Notes: generated from the letters alone by a model not told the origin. Shown: positions 48,203 to 57,313, numbered from the stretch's first letter. The stretch is 64,000 bases of DNA from Acrocarpospora phusangensis (GCF_016862995.1 NZ_BOOA01000039.1:1-64000), one strand, 5' to 3'. Program-made: numbers and translations.

Positions 48203-49972
48203 TCAGGCGGAGCGGGTGGCGGTGGTCCAGGAGGCGTACAGGTCGGCGTAGACGCCGGGTTCGGTGATCAGCGTGGCGTGAGGGCCGCGCTGGACGATGC
48301 GGCCGTGCTCGAAGACGATCACTTCGTCGGCGGCCTCGGCGGTGGAGAGGCGGTGGGCGATGGAGATCGCCGTGCGGCCGCGGGTGACGCCGTCCAGGGC
48401 GCGGGCCAGGCGGACCTCGGTGGCGGGGTCGACGGCGGAGGTGGCCTCGTCCAGGAGGAGCAGGTCGGGGTCGGCGAGGTAGGCGCGGGCCAGGGCGACC
48501 AGCTGGCGTTCACCGGCGGAGAGGGATTCCCCGCGCTGGCCCACCGGGGTCCGGAGGCCCTGGGGAAGGCCGTCCAGCCAGTCGGCCAGGCCGAGTTCGG
48601 TGAGGGCGGCCGTGAGTTCCTCGTCGGTGGCGTCCGGACGGCCGAAGCGGATGTTCTCGGCCAGGCTGGAGTCGAACAGGAAGCCGTCCTGGGGGACCAT
48701 GACGACGCGTTCGCGCAGCGAGGAGAACCTGATGTCGCGCAGGTCGGCGCCGTCGATGAGGACACGGCCGGAGGTGGGGTCCATCAGGCGGGTGAGCAGC
48801 TTGGCGAAGGTCGTCTTGCCGGAGCCGGTCTCGCCGACGACGGCGATCCTGGTGCGGGGCGGGATGGCGGCGGTGACCTCGCGGAGCACGGGCGGGCCGT
48901 CGGGGTAGGCGAAGCCGACGTCCTCGAAGGCGACCGAGATGGGGCCGCGCGGCAGGACCGCGCCGTCGGCCGGGTCGGCCACGTCGGCGGGGGTGTCCAG
49001 CACGCCGAGGATGCGCCGCCAGCCGGCGATCGCGTTCTGCGCCTCGTTGAGGACCTCGGTGCCCATCTGCAGCGGCATGATGAACAGGGTGATCAGGAAC
49101 AGGAAGGCGATCAGCTCGCCCTCCGTGATGGTCTTGTCGGCGCCCAGGGCGACGCCCAGGATCAGCACGCCGGCGATGGCGATCGAGGCCACCAGCTCGG
49201 TGACGGGGAAGGTCAGGCCGATCACCCGCTGGGCCCGGATCTGGGCCTTGCGCTGGCCGTTGATGGCGGCGTCGATGCGGTCCGCGGTGCGGTCCTCCGA
49301 CCCGTACGCGCGGATGACGGCGCTGCCCACGACCGACTCGCTGACGCCGGCCAGGACGTCGCCGGTGCGCTCGCGGACCGTGATGTAGCGGCGGGCGACC
49401 AGGCGCTGGAAGCGCGGCAGCGCGAACACCACGGGCAGGAAGCAGGCCCACACCAGGAGGGTGAGCTGCCAGGAGTAGACGGCCATGAGCACGGTGGCGA
49501 CGATCAGCTGGAGGCCGGCCACGATGATCATCAGGCCGCCCCACTGCATGAACGTGCTGATCTGGTCCACGTCGCCGGTCACCCGGGAGACCAGCGCGCC
49601 GCGCCGCTCGGTGTTCTGGGTGAGCACCGACAGGTCGTGCACGTGCCGGAAGCCCTTGCCGCGCAGCGTGGCCAGGCCGGACTCGGTGGCCCGGTAGAGG
49701 CGCACGTTCATCACGTACGAGCAGAGCGCGGTGAGCACGACGGCGGCGGCGCAGGCCAGCAGCCCGTTGCGGATGACCGGGAGGTCGGGGACGGCCGCGG
49801 TGAGGCCCTCGTCCACGACCTGCTGGACCGCGATCGGGACGATGATCTTGCCGATGGTGGCCAGCACCGCCAGCACGAGCGTGCCGGCCAGGCCGCGGCG
49901 GAACTCCGGCGAGAGCCGGAAGCCCTGCCGTACCGTCTCGACGGCGGAGCGCTCCAGCGCCTGCATGGTCAC
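48203..49972 (-). CDS. ABC exporter half-transporter, catalytic Walker B
   Basis: A 589-residue protein with six membrane helices (about residues 20-310) and an ATPase domain. Walker A is GETGSGKTT, Walker B LLLLDEATSAVDP with the catalytic Glu, and the signature is atypical, LSAGERQ. GTG at 49972 overlaps the upstream gene's stop (GTGA); ATG at 49966 is an alternative. It pairs with the product of the upstream gene as a heterodimer. Multidrug or lipid export is the usual role; the substrate is unknown. Confidence 0.92.
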   Translation of the reverse strand: MTMQALERSAVETVRQGFRLSPEFRRGLAGTLVLAVLATIGKIIVPIAVQQVVDEGLTAAVPDLPVIRNGLLACAAAVVLTALCSYVMNVRLYRATESGLATLRGKGFRHVHDLSVLTQNTERRGALVSRVTGDVDQISTFMQWGGLMIIVAGLQLIVATVLMAVYSWQLTLLVWACFLPVVFALPRFQRLVARRYITVRERTGDVLAGVSESVVGSAVIRAYGSEDRTADRIDAAINGQRKAQIRAQRVIGLTFPVTELVASIAIAGVLILGVALGADKTITEGELIAFLFLITLFIMPLQMGTEVLNEAQNAIAGWRRILGVLDTPADVADPADGAVLPRGPISVAFEDVGFAYPDGPPVLREVTAAIPPRTRIAVVGETGSGKTTFAKLLTRLMDPTSGRVLIDGADLRDIRFSSLRERVVMVPQDGFLFDSSLAENIRFGRPDATDEELTAALTELGLADWLDGLPQGLRTPVGQRGESLSAGERQLVALARAYLADPDLLLLDEATSAVDPATEVRLARALDGVTRGRTAISIAHRLSTAEAADEVIVFEHGRIVQRGPHATLITEPGVYADLYASWTTATRSA

Positions 49973-51798
49973 GCGACCACTTCTCCTTCGAATTCCCCGG
50001 CCAGTTCGGCCTCGTCGACCAGCTCGGCGGCGGCCCGCTCGGCTTCTTCCCGCTCGTACGCGGTGACCAGGTCGCGGTAGCCCGCGCAGCGTACGAGCAG
50101 CTGCTCGTGCGCGCCGTGGTCGGCGATCACGCCCTGCTCCAGGTAGACGACCTCGTCGGCCAGCGCGATGGTGGCCATCCGGTAGGCGACCACGATCACG
50201 GTGGACGCCTGCTCCCGCAGGCCGACCAGGATGCGCTTCTCCACCTGCGGGTCCACGCTGGAGGTGGCGTCGTCCAGGATCAGCAGCCGGGGCTCCCTGA
50301 CCAGGGCGCGGGCCAGCGCGAGCCGCTGCCGCTGCCCGCCGGAGAGGGTGGCGCCGCGTTCGCCCACGCGGGTGTCCAGGCCCTCCGGGAGGGCGCTGAC
50401 GAATCCGTCGGCCTGGGCCAGCCGCAGCGCCGCCCAGACCCGCTCGTCGGGCAGGTCCGCGCCGATGGTGACGTTGCCGCGCACGCTGTCGTCGAACAGG
50501 AACGTCTGCTGCGGCACCAGCGACACGCTCGCTGGCACCCCGCCGCGCGCGACCTCCCGCAGGTCGACGCCGTCGACGGCGACCACGCCCTGGTCGGGGT
50601 CGATCAGCCGGGCCAGCAGCTGGGTGAGGGTGGACTTGCCGGACCCGGTCGGTCCGACCAGCGCGACCGTACGGCCCGGCGCGGCCTCGAAGGACACGCC
50701 GCGCAGGACGGGCGCCTCGGGGTCGTAGCCGTAGGTGACGGCGCGGGCCTCGATCCGGGCGGGGGCGTCGGCGGGGAGGGCGGCGGTGCCGTACTCCATG
50801 GAGCCGGTGGCGTCCAGGACCTCCTGGACGCGGGTCCAGCCGACGACGCTGCGCGGGAGCTCGGCCAGCACCCAGCCGAGCGCCCTGATCGGGAAGGCCA
50901 GCAGGGTGAACAGGTAGGAGACCTGGATCAGCTCCCCCGAGGTGACGTCCTGGGACGCCAGCCGGTACGAGCCGACCAGCAGCACCGCCAGCACGCCCAG
51001 CGTGGGCAGCGCCTCCAGGAGCGGGTCGAAGAGGCCGCGGATCCGGCCGACGGCGATGTTGGCGTCCCGCAGTTCGTCGGCTCTGGCCTGGAAGCGGGCG
51101 GCCTCGGCGTCCTCGCGGCCGAGGGTCTTGACGACCAGGGCGCCGTCGAAGCTCTCGTGGGCGACCTCGCTGACGGAGGCGCGCAGCTCCTGGGCGCGGG
51201 TGGCGATCGGGGCGAGCCGCCGCTGGTAGACCAGGTTCAGTAAGGCGATGGCCGGAAATATCAGGAATCCGACGATGGCCAGCATCGGGTCGGTGATCAC
51301 GATGGCGACGGCGGCGGCGAAGAGCATGACGATCACGCCGACCGCCATCGGCAGCGGCGCGAGCGGCCCCCAGGCGGCCTCGGCGTCGGAGTTGGCGATG
51401 GACAGCAGCTGCCCGGTCGGGTGGCGGTGGTGCCAGGAGAGCGGGAGGCGCAGGTACTGGCGGGTGGCCGCGCGGCGGGACCTGGCCTGCATGCGGAACT
51501 GCATGATGCCGGCCAGGATGCGGCGGCCCATGATGCCCAGCGCCTTGAACAGGGCGGTGCCGACGATCAGCAGCGCGGCCGTGGCCAGCGCGCCGCTGGG
51601 CGCGCCGCCGTCCTTGAAGGCCGGCAGCACCGCGTGCTCGGTGGCCCAGCCCAGCGCCCAGGCGGCCAGCACGGTCATCACGCCGTAGACGGCGCTGGCC
51701 AGCACGGCGGCGGTGAAGATGCCCGGCTCGGCCTTGATGGCGTGGCCGATGACTCTGAACCCCTGGCGCATGACTGTGGATGAGACCTTTGTCGGCAC
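49969..51798 (-). CDS. ABC exporter half-transporter, degenerate Walker B
   Basis: A 609-residue partner of the same type. Walker A is GPTGSGKST and signature [15 protein letters not shown] is canonical, but Walker B reads LLILDDATSSVDP, with Asp in place of the catalytic Glu. Together with the other subunit's LSAGE signature this makes one degenerate and one active ATP site, as in heterodimeric exporters such as TM287/288 and BmrCD. GTG at 51798 has AGAGGA eight bases upstream. Confidence 0.92.
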   Translation of the reverse strand: MPTKVSSTVMRQGFRVIGHAIKAEPGIFTAAVLASAVYGVMTVLAAWALGWATEHAVLPAFKDGGAPSGALATAALLIVGTALFKALGIMGRRILAGIMQFRMQARSRRAATRQYLRLPLSWHHRHPTGQLLSIANSDAEAAWGPLAPLPMAVGVIVMLFAAAVAIVITDPMLAIVGFLIFPAIALLNLVYQRRLAPIATRAQELRASVSEVAHESFDGALVVKTLGREDAEAARFQARADELRDANIAVGRIRGLFDPLLEALPTLGVLAVLLVGSYRLASQDVTSGELIQVSYLFTLLAFPIRALGWVLAELPRSVVGWTRVQEVLDATGSMEYGTAALPADAPARIEARAVTYGYDPEAPVLRGVSFEAAPGRTVALVGPTGSGKSTLTQLLARLIDPDQGVVAVDGVDLREVARGGVPASVSLVPQQTFLFDDSVRGNVTIGADLPDERVWAALRLAQADGFVSALPEGLDTRVGERGATLSGGQRQRLALARALVREPRLLILDDATSSVDPQVEKRILVGLREQASTVIVVAYRMATIALADEVVYLEQGVIADHGAHEQLLVRCAGYRDLVTAYEREEAERAAAELVDEAELAGEFEGEVVA

Positions 51799-51846
51799 GC
51801 GGGGGTCCTCTCGGTTCGGGGGCTGCGGCGCGGTTCGGCTGCTGCC

Positions 51847-51868
51847 AAGGACAGTACATAAGAGGACA
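51847..51868 (-). promoter_or_regulatory. Promoter-region direct repeat of the ABC exporter
   Basis: On the minus strand CTGTCCT occurs twice, separated by CTTATGTA, which contains a TATGTA -10-like box. A regulator binding both repeats would cover the promoter. The leader to GTG at 51798 would be about 45-50 bases. Confidence 0.4.
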
Positions 51869-52001
51869 GACATCCTGGATCAGCCCATTGGCTGACACGA
51901 GACGGGTCCATGGTCCTAAGCATGGGAAATCTTCGCGATGGGCCGGAATATTCCCGCCGCCTGTTCGAAAGCGTCCGAAGCCTCCAGAACGCCGCTCGGT
52001 C

Positions 52002-52013
52002 TAGGCTAAGGGC
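52002..52013 (+). promoter_or_regulatory. -10 box of a probably leaderless transcript
   Basis: TAGGCT (52002-52007) is followed by six bases and the GTG start at 52014, the same arrangement as polA. No -35 element was recognised. Confidence 0.5.
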
Positions 52014-52667
52014 GTGACCCAGGCGACCCAGCGCACCCACGCCCAAGCCGAACGCGCCGCGCTCAGCGACCTGCTCGACCGGCTCGGCCCCGGCGAGCCC
52101 ACCCTCTGCGCGGGCTGGACCACCGCCGACCTGGCCGCCCACCTGGTGGTCCGGGAGCGGCGGGTGGACGCGGCGGCCGGCATCGCGGTGAAGTTCCTCG
52201 CGCCGTACACCCGGTCCGTCCAGGACGGCCTGTCCGCCCGGCCGTACCCCGAGGTCGTGCGCATGTTCCGGGAGGGGCCGCCGCGCTGGACGCCGTACGG
52301 GCTCGTGCCCGGGCTGGACGCGCTGGTCAACACGGTCGAGTTCCTGGTGCACCACGAGGACGTGCGGCGCGCGCAACCGGACTGGGAGCCGCGCGCGCTC
52401 CCGGCCGACCTGGACGACCTGATCTGGCGGCGGCTGCGGGCGGGCGCGCGGATGTTCTTCCGCAAGTCCCCCGTCGGCGTGGTCCTGCGCCGGGCCGGGA
52501 CCGACGAGCGGGTCGGCGCGAAGATGACGGACCCGGCCGTGGTGCTGACCGGCGAGCCCCAGGAGCTGCTGCTGTTCGCGTTCGGCCGCCAGGACCACGC
52601 GCGGGTCGCCCTCGACGGCGACCGGGACGCGGTGGCCCGGCTCATGAAGGCCAGGCTCGGAATGTAG
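52014..52667 (+). CDS. DinB/maleylpyruvate-isomerase-fold protein (TIGR03085 type)
   Basis: A 217-residue protein of the actinobacterial TIGR03085 metal-binding family. The helical bundle shows CAGWTTADLAAHLVVRERR (first metal His) and VEFLVHHEDVRRAQP (later His pair), with a C-terminal GEPQELLLFAFGR. Family relatives are mycothiol-dependent enzymes or metal-binding proteins of unknown reaction. The gene stands alone and ends 22 bp from the convergent lipid operon. Confidence 0.87.
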   Translation: MTQATQRTHAQAERAALSDLLDRLGPGEPTLCAGWTTADLAAHLVVRERRVDAAAGIAVKFLAPYTRSVQDGLSARPYPEVVRMFREGPPRWTPYGLVPGLDALVNTVEFLVHHEDVRRAQPDWEPRALPADLDDLIWRRLRAGARMFFRKSPVGVVLRRAGTDERVGAKMTDPAVVLTGEPQELLLFAFGRQDHARVALDGDRDAVARLMKARLGM

Positions 52668-52689
52668 GCCGCCCGGCCGCCAGCCGGCG

Positions 52690-53883
52690 TCAGCGGGCCA
52701 GGGTGATCTGGTGGACGCTCATCCGGCCCTGCTCGAAGGCCAGGCCGCCGCCGACCAGGTAGAGCCGCCAGACGCGGGCCATCTCCTCGCCGACCAACTC
52801 GACCGCGCGGCCGTAGTTGCTCTCGAAGGTCTCCTGCCAGGCCCGTACGGTCCGGGCGTAGTCCTCGCGCATGCTCTCCACGTGCACGGCCTCGAAGCCG
52901 GCCTCCTCCAGCATGGCCACGGTCCTGCCGACCGGCCGCATGTGCATGTCGGGGGCGATGTAGCGCTCGATGAAGGCCCCGCCGCCGGGGGCGCGCGCGC
53001 CGCGCGACATCTGCTGCACGACCACCCGGCCGCCCGGCCGCACCATCCGGAACAGCGTGGCCGCGTACACCGGGTAGTTCTCCTCGCCGACGTGCTCGCC
53101 CATCTCGATGGAGGAGATCGCGTCGTACGGCTCGCCGGCCAGGTCCCGGTAGTCCTGGAGCCGCACCTCGACCCCTCCCCCGGCGCTCGCGGCGCGGATG
53201 AAGGCGCGCTGCTCGCGGGAGACGGTGACGCCGGTGGCGCGGGCGCCGTACTCGCGGGCCGCGTAGAGGAGCATGGAGCCCCAGCCGCAGCCCACGTCGA
53301 GCAGGCGGGCCCCGGGCTGGAGGCCGAGCTTCCTGCAGACCAGGTCGAGTTTGCGGCGCTGCGCGTCCACCAGGGTGTCGCCGGGGGCCCAGCGGGCGCA
53401 CGAGTACGCCATGGACGGGTCCAGGATCAGCTCGTAGAACTCGTTGGACAGGTCGTAGTGGTGGGCGATCGCGTCGGAGTCGCGGCCCTTGCTGTGCCGC
53501 CGGCCGCGCAGCCGCGCCTCGCTGGCGGGGGCCGGCGGGCGGGGGCCGAGCACCTCGGGCAGGTGGCGCAGCGCCCGCGCCAGGGCGGCCGGTCCCGGTT
53601 TGGCGCCGGGCGCGGCCCAGACCCGCCGGAAGCCGTCGGCCAGGTCGCCCTCCACGTCGAGATCGCCGGTGACGTACGCCCGGGCCAGCCCCAGCTCGCC
53701 CGGGCTCCACAGCACGTGCCGGAGCGCCCGGGGAGACCTCAGCACCACCACGGGCACCCCGGCGGGCCCGGCGTAGCCGCCGTCCCAGGTGCGCAGCGCC
53801 ACCGGCGAGGAGCCCCCGAACAGCTCCGCGAGCAGCGGCAGCAGCCTGCCGGCCACGCCCGCCGTTAGGCCGATCTCCGTCAT
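52690..53883 (-). CDS. Cyclopropane-fatty-acid synthase family methyltransferase 1
   Basis: A 397-residue SAM-dependent methyltransferase that acts on double bonds of membrane phospholipid chains. It has HHYDLSNEFYELILDPSMAY, SAM motif LLDVGCGWGSM, and ISSIEMGEHVGEENYPVY, close to the classical CFA synthase pattern. The N-terminal lipid-binding part (residues 1-110) is present. ATG at 53883 overlaps the stop of the next upstream gene as ATGA. It is the last gene of a four- or five-gene operon. Confidence 0.9.
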   Translation of the reverse strand: MTEIGLTAGVAGRLLPLLAELFGGSSPVALRTWDGGYAGPAGVPVVVLRSPRALRHVLWSPGELGLARAYVTGDLDVEGDLADGFRRVWAAPGAKPGPAALARALRHLPEVLGPRPPAPASEARLRGRRHSKGRDSDAIAHHYDLSNEFYELILDPSMAYSCARWAPGDTLVDAQRRKLDLVCRKLGLQPGARLLDVGCGWGSMLLYAAREYGARATGVTVSREQRAFIRAASAGGGVEVRLQDYRDLAGEPYDAISSIEMGEHVGEENYPVYAATLFRMVRPGGRVVVQQMSRGARAPGGGAFIERYIAPDMHMRPVGRTVAMLEEAGFEAVHVESMREDYARTVRAWQETFESNYGRAVELVGEEMARVWRLYLVGGGLAFEQGRMSVHQITLAR

Positions 53884-55094
53884 GTTCGTGCCCTTTCCAG
53901 GATGAACTGGTGGACGTTCAGGTAACCGGACCGGAACCCGGCCTCGGAATACGCCAGGTACAGGTTCCACATGCGATGGAACACCTCGTCGAACCCGAGC
54001 AGGGTGAGCTCCGCGCGCCGGCCCGCGTAGCGTTCCCGCCAGAGCCGCAGCGTCTCCGCGTAGTGCCCGCCCATCGGCAGGTCGCCGATGACGCGCAGGC
54101 CGCCCAGGTTCTGCTCGATCGCGGTCACCGACGGGATCAGCCCGCCGGGGAACACGTATTTCTGGATCCACGTGTAGGTGGTCCGCGAGGCCAGCATACG
54201 ATCATGCGGCATGGTGATGGACTGAAGTCCGATGAGACCGCCGGGCGACAGCAGGCGTTCCAGGCAGGCGAAGAAGACCGGCCAGTACCGTTCCCCCACC
54301 GCCTCGATCATCTCCACGCTGAGCACGGCGTCGTACGCGCCCCTGACCTCCCGGTAGTCGAGCAGGTCCACGGCGACCCGGCCCGACAGCCCGGCGTCGG
54401 CGATCCGGCGCAGGGCCAGCGCGCGCTGCGCCGGGGAGACCGTCACCGTGCGGACCAGGGCTCCCCGCCCGGCCGCCCGGATGGCGAGCGCGCCCCAGCC
54501 GGTGCCGATCTCCAGGACGCGCGTCCCCGGGCCGACGCCGGTCGCGTCCAGCAGCCGGTCGATCTTGGCCAGCTGGGCGTCCCGCAGCCCCTCCCAGGTG
54601 GCGGGGCCGTCGAACAGGGCCGCGGAGTAGGTCATGGTCTCGTCCAGGAACGCGGCGAACAGCTCGTTGGACAGGTCGTAGTGGCGGTGCACGTTGCGCC
54701 GGGCGTTGCCGGGCGTGCCGTCCTCGGCGGCCGGGCGGCGGCGGTGCCAGAGGCCGCGCAGGCGCTGCAACGGGGGCGGGATGAGGGTGCCCAGCTGCCG
54801 GGCCAGCACGGTCAGCACGGCGGTCAGGTCGTCGGCGTCCCAGTCGCCCGCCATGTACGCCTCGCCGAAGCCGATCAGCCCGTCCGCGCCCAGCCGGGCG
54901 AAGAACGCCTCCGGCCGTACGACCCGCAGGACCGGACCCGGAGCGGCGCCGAGCGCCAGGCCGGGGAGTTCCACGCGTAGCGGGAGGTCGCGCACCGCGT
55001 GGGTGAACAGGCGGCGCGCCACCGCCACCCGCAGCGCGCCACGCGGCGGCATCGTCACATCCGGCCACCGGCGGGCCGCCGCACTCGTCGTCAT
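53880..55094 (-). CDS. Cyclopropane-fatty-acid synthase family methyltransferase 2
   Basis: A 404-residue second member, clearly divergent from the first: RHYDLSNELFAAFLDETMTY, SAM motif VLEIGTGWGAL, and LSVEMIEAVGERYWPVFF, the variant usually found beside DUF1365 and FAD oxidoreductase genes. ATG at 55094 touches the DUF1365 stop (TGATG) and has AGAAAGG six bases upstream. It may make a methylated rather than a cyclopropane product; this is inference from the neighbourhood. Confidence 0.9.
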   Translation of the reverse strand: MTTSAAARRWPDVTMPPRGALRVAVARRLFTHAVRDLPLRVELPGLALGAAPGPVLRVVRPEAFFARLGADGLIGFGEAYMAGDWDADDLTAVLTVLARQLGTLIPPPLQRLRGLWHRRRPAAEDGTPGNARRNVHRHYDLSNELFAAFLDETMTYSAALFDGPATWEGLRDAQLAKIDRLLDATGVGPGTRVLEIGTGWGALAIRAAGRGALVRTVTVSPAQRALALRRIADAGLSGRVAVDLLDYREVRGAYDAVLSVEMIEAVGERYWPVFFACLERLLSPGGLIGLQSITMPHDRMLASRTTYTWIQKYVFPGGLIPSVTAIEQNLGGLRVIGDLPMGGHYAETLRLWRERYAGRRAELTLLGFDEVFHRMWNLYLAYSEAGFRSGYLNVHQFILERART

Positions 55095-55720
55095 CACGGA
55101 CCTTTCTCTCGGGGGATCACCGGCAGGCCGCGCAGGTACAGGCCGATGCCGCGGCGGCGGATGCGCGCGCCCACCAGCAGCGGGGAGGCGCGCAGCAGAT
55201 TGCGGAGATTCACCGGGACGCGCTCGCCGCGCACGGTGGCCGTGAACGGGCGGCCCTCCGGGCGGTGCAGCGTGACGGTGAGGTCGAGGCGCTCGCCGGG
55301 CTCCGGCAGGCGCATCCGGTAGTGGCCGTCCACCGGGTGGAACGGGGAGACGTAGAGCTGTTTGACCGCCTCCGCCCGGCCGCGGGCGTCGGGGCGGACC
55401 AGGTAGCGGTGGCGGCCGCCGTAGGTGTTGTGCACCTCGGCGATCACGTGGCCGGTGTCGCACCAGTAGAGGGTGAGCGGGTTGAAGACGTAGCCGAGCG
55501 TCCGGGCTCCGGCCAGCATCAGGATCCGCCCGGCCGTGACGCCGTGCCCGGCCAGGAAGGCGTCCACGTCGGCGCGGGCGCCCGGGTCGAAGCGCGCCAG
55601 CGGGTTGCCGGGCGGCAGGTGGTCGAGGTCGACCAGCCAGAGGTAGCCGGGGTAGCTGAACACGTTGCGGAACGGGGAGGTGCGCACGTGCGTGATGCGG
55701 CAGGCGTACAGGGCGGTCAC
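55094..55720 (-). CDS. DUF1365 family protein
   Basis: A 208-residue protein. Family hallmarks are the N-terminal RTSPFRNVFSYPGYLWLVDL, LGYVFNPLTLYWC, VIAEVHNTYGGRHRYLV and KQLYVSPFHPVDGHYRM. It is found in many bacteria between a flavin oxidoreductase and a CFA-type methyltransferase, and is presumed to act in lipid modification; its reaction is unknown. It overlaps both neighbours (4 bp upstream, 1 bp downstream). Confidence 0.9.
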   Translation of the reverse strand: MTALYACRITHVRTSPFRNVFSYPGYLWLVDLDHLPPGNPLARFDPGARADVDAFLAGHGVTAGRILMLAGARTLGYVFNPLTLYWCDTGHVIAEVHNTYGGRHRYLVRPDARGRAEAVKQLYVSPFHPVDGHYRMRLPEPGERLDLTVTLHRPEGRPFTATVRGERVPVNLRNLLRASPLLVGARIRRRGIGLYLRGLPVIPREKGP

Positions 55721-56931
55721 CAGCGGCTCCCGAGGGTCCGGGCGGCCCGGACGCCGGAGCGGCAGCCGTCCTCGTGGAAGCCCCAGCCGTGGTAGGCCCC
55801 GGCGAAGGCGACCCGGCCGGTGCTCAGGCCGGGGAGGCGGGCCTGGGCGGCCACCGACTCGGGGGTGTAGACGGGATGTTCGTAGACCATCCGGGCGATG
55901 GCGTGCTCGTCGGCGATCTCCTCGCCGAGAGTCACCAGGTAGCGCTCACCGGTCTCCAGGCGCTGGAGCCGGGTCAGGTCGTAGCTGATCCGGGCCCCGC
56001 CGGCGTCGGCCGCGCAGCCGGGCATCCGGTAGTTCCAGGAGGCCAGGGCGGCGCGCGCCCGGGGCAGCACAGCGGTGTCGGTGTGCAGCGTGGCCGGGTT
56101 GCGGGCGTAGCGGAACGCGCCCAGGACCGCGCGCTCCCCGGCGGTGGGCTCGGCCAGCAGGCGCAGCGCCTGGTCGGGGTGGGTGGCCACCACGGCGGCG
56201 TCGAACCGGTGGACCTCGTCCCCGTCGTCCCGTATCTCGACGCCGTCCGGATGCCGCGTCAGGGCCCGCACCGGCGTGCTCGTCCGCACCGCCAGCCCCT
56301 TCGCGGCCCGCTCCACATAGGTACGGCTCCCGCCGGCCACCGTCCGCCACCGCGGCGAGCCCTTCACGGCGAGCATGCCGTGGTTGTCCAGGAACCGGAA
56401 CAGGTACCGCGCCGGATAGCGCCCGGTCAGCGCGGGCGGGCAGGACCACACCGCCGCCACCAGCGGCGTCAGGAAGTGCGCCGTGAAGTAGGCGGAGAAG
56501 CTCCCGGCGACCTCGGCCAGCGGACGGTCGTCGCCGTCGGCCAGCAGCCGCCTGGCCGTCCGGTGGAACTTCGGCACCTCGGCCAGCATGCGCAGGTAGC
56601 CCGGCCGGGGCGGGCGGGCGAACAGGCCGGCGCCGCCCTTGCCGCCCGCGTACTCCAGGCCGCAGCCGTCGCACCGCACCGACATGGACATCTCGGAGGG
56701 CTGGGTGGCCACGCCCAGTTCGGCGAAGAGCCGGGTGAGCAGCGGGTAGGTCCGGTCGTTGTGCACGATGAACCCGGTGTCCACCGCCAGGCCGGCCACG
56801 TCGTGGGTGTGCGCGTGGCCGCCCAGGCGGCCGTCGGCCTCGAAGAGGGTGACGTCCCGGTCGCGGCTCAGCACGTACGCGGCCGTGAGCCCCGCGACCC
56901 CGCTTCCGATCACCGCTGCCGTTCCGCGCAT
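55717..56931 (-). CDS. FAD-dependent oxidoreductase of the lipid operon
   Basis: A 404-residue flavoprotein of the amine oxidase/desaturase superfamily. The dinucleotide fold AVIGSGVAGLTAAYVLS is followed by TLFEADGRLGGHAHTH, and a C-terminal FAD contact by RVAFAGAYHGWGFHEDG. Genes of this type with CFA-type methyltransferases make methyl-branched or furan fatty acids in other bacteria. First of the overlapping operon; its ribosome binding site AGGAGG lies in a hairpin (56935-56952). Confidence 0.88.
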   Translation of the reverse strand: MRGTAAVIGSGVAGLTAAYVLSRDRDVTLFEADGRLGGHAHTHDVAGLAVDTGFIVHNDRTYPLLTRLFAELGVATQPSEMSMSVRCDGCGLEYAGGKGGAGLFARPPRPGYLRMLAEVPKFHRTARRLLADGDDRPLAEVAGSFSAYFTAHFLTPLVAAVWSCPPALTGRYPARYLFRFLDNHGMLAVKGSPRWRTVAGGSRTYVERAAKGLAVRTSTPVRALTRHPDGVEIRDDGDEVHRFDAAVVATHPDQALRLLAEPTAGERAVLGAFRYARNPATLHTDTAVLPRARAALASWNYRMPGCAADAGGARISYDLTRLQRLETGERYLVTLGEEIADEHAIARMVYEHPVYTPESVAAQARLPGLSTGRVAFAGAYHGWGFHEDGCRSGVRAARTLGSRW

Positions 56932-56934
56932 GCG

Positions 56935-56952
56935 ACCTCCTCGTCAGGAGGT
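56935..56952 (-). promoter_or_regulatory. Hairpin that hides the ribosome binding site
   Basis: In the mRNA, ACCTCCT-GACG-AGGAGGT is a perfect 7-bp stem with a four-base loop that ends three bases before the ATG at 56931. The whole AGGAGG site is paired. Such a stem would lower translation of the first gene of the lipid operon unless it is melted or remodelled. Confidence 0.6.
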
Positions 56953-56993
56953 TCTTCGCAGACGGCGGCCGATCGGATTGCCGCGAACCGGGA

Positions 56994-57242
56994 TCAGGTG
57001 CCCTTGGCGCTCTGGATCGTGTCGAGTTCGTCGGTGATGTGCTCCACCTCGGCCCGCAGCCGGCGCAGCGCCTGGCGGGCCGCGATGTCCGGCAGGGTGT
57101 GGATCTCGACGGTCAGCTCGACCGTGAACTCCTTGAGTTTGCGGGCCAGGCTCACCGCCTCCACCGCGCCGGGGCGGCAGGCCAGCACCCGGCGGAGCGC
57201 GGCGGCGAGACGGGCGGGGGAATCGTCCACGCTGGGGTCCAT
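56994..57242 (-). CDS. Small coiled-coil protein, unknown
   Basis: An 82-residue helical protein with heptad-like residues at the C-terminus (LRRLRAEVEHITDELDTIQ) and no membrane segment or known motif. ATG has GAGGAG ten bases upstream. It lies 62 bp before the FAD oxidoreductase on the same strand and may be the true first gene of that operon. Function unknown. Confidence 0.55.
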   Translation of the reverse strand: MDPSVDDSPARLAAALRRVLACRPGAVEAVSLARKLKEFTVELTVEIHTLPDIAARQALRRLRAEVEHITDELDTIQSAKGT

Positions 57243-57313
57243 GCGCGTGTCACTCCTCGACGGCCGATGGTGAATGGTTCATCCGCGTAACCGTGGGGCA
57301 GTCGGCCGGGCGA

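Noticed and set aside
48203-51898. A single 1231-residue double ABC exporter
   Set aside because: The reading frame is open across both genes, but its first half is out of frame with the real upstream subunit. The true structure is two overlapping genes (49969-51798 and 48203-49972).
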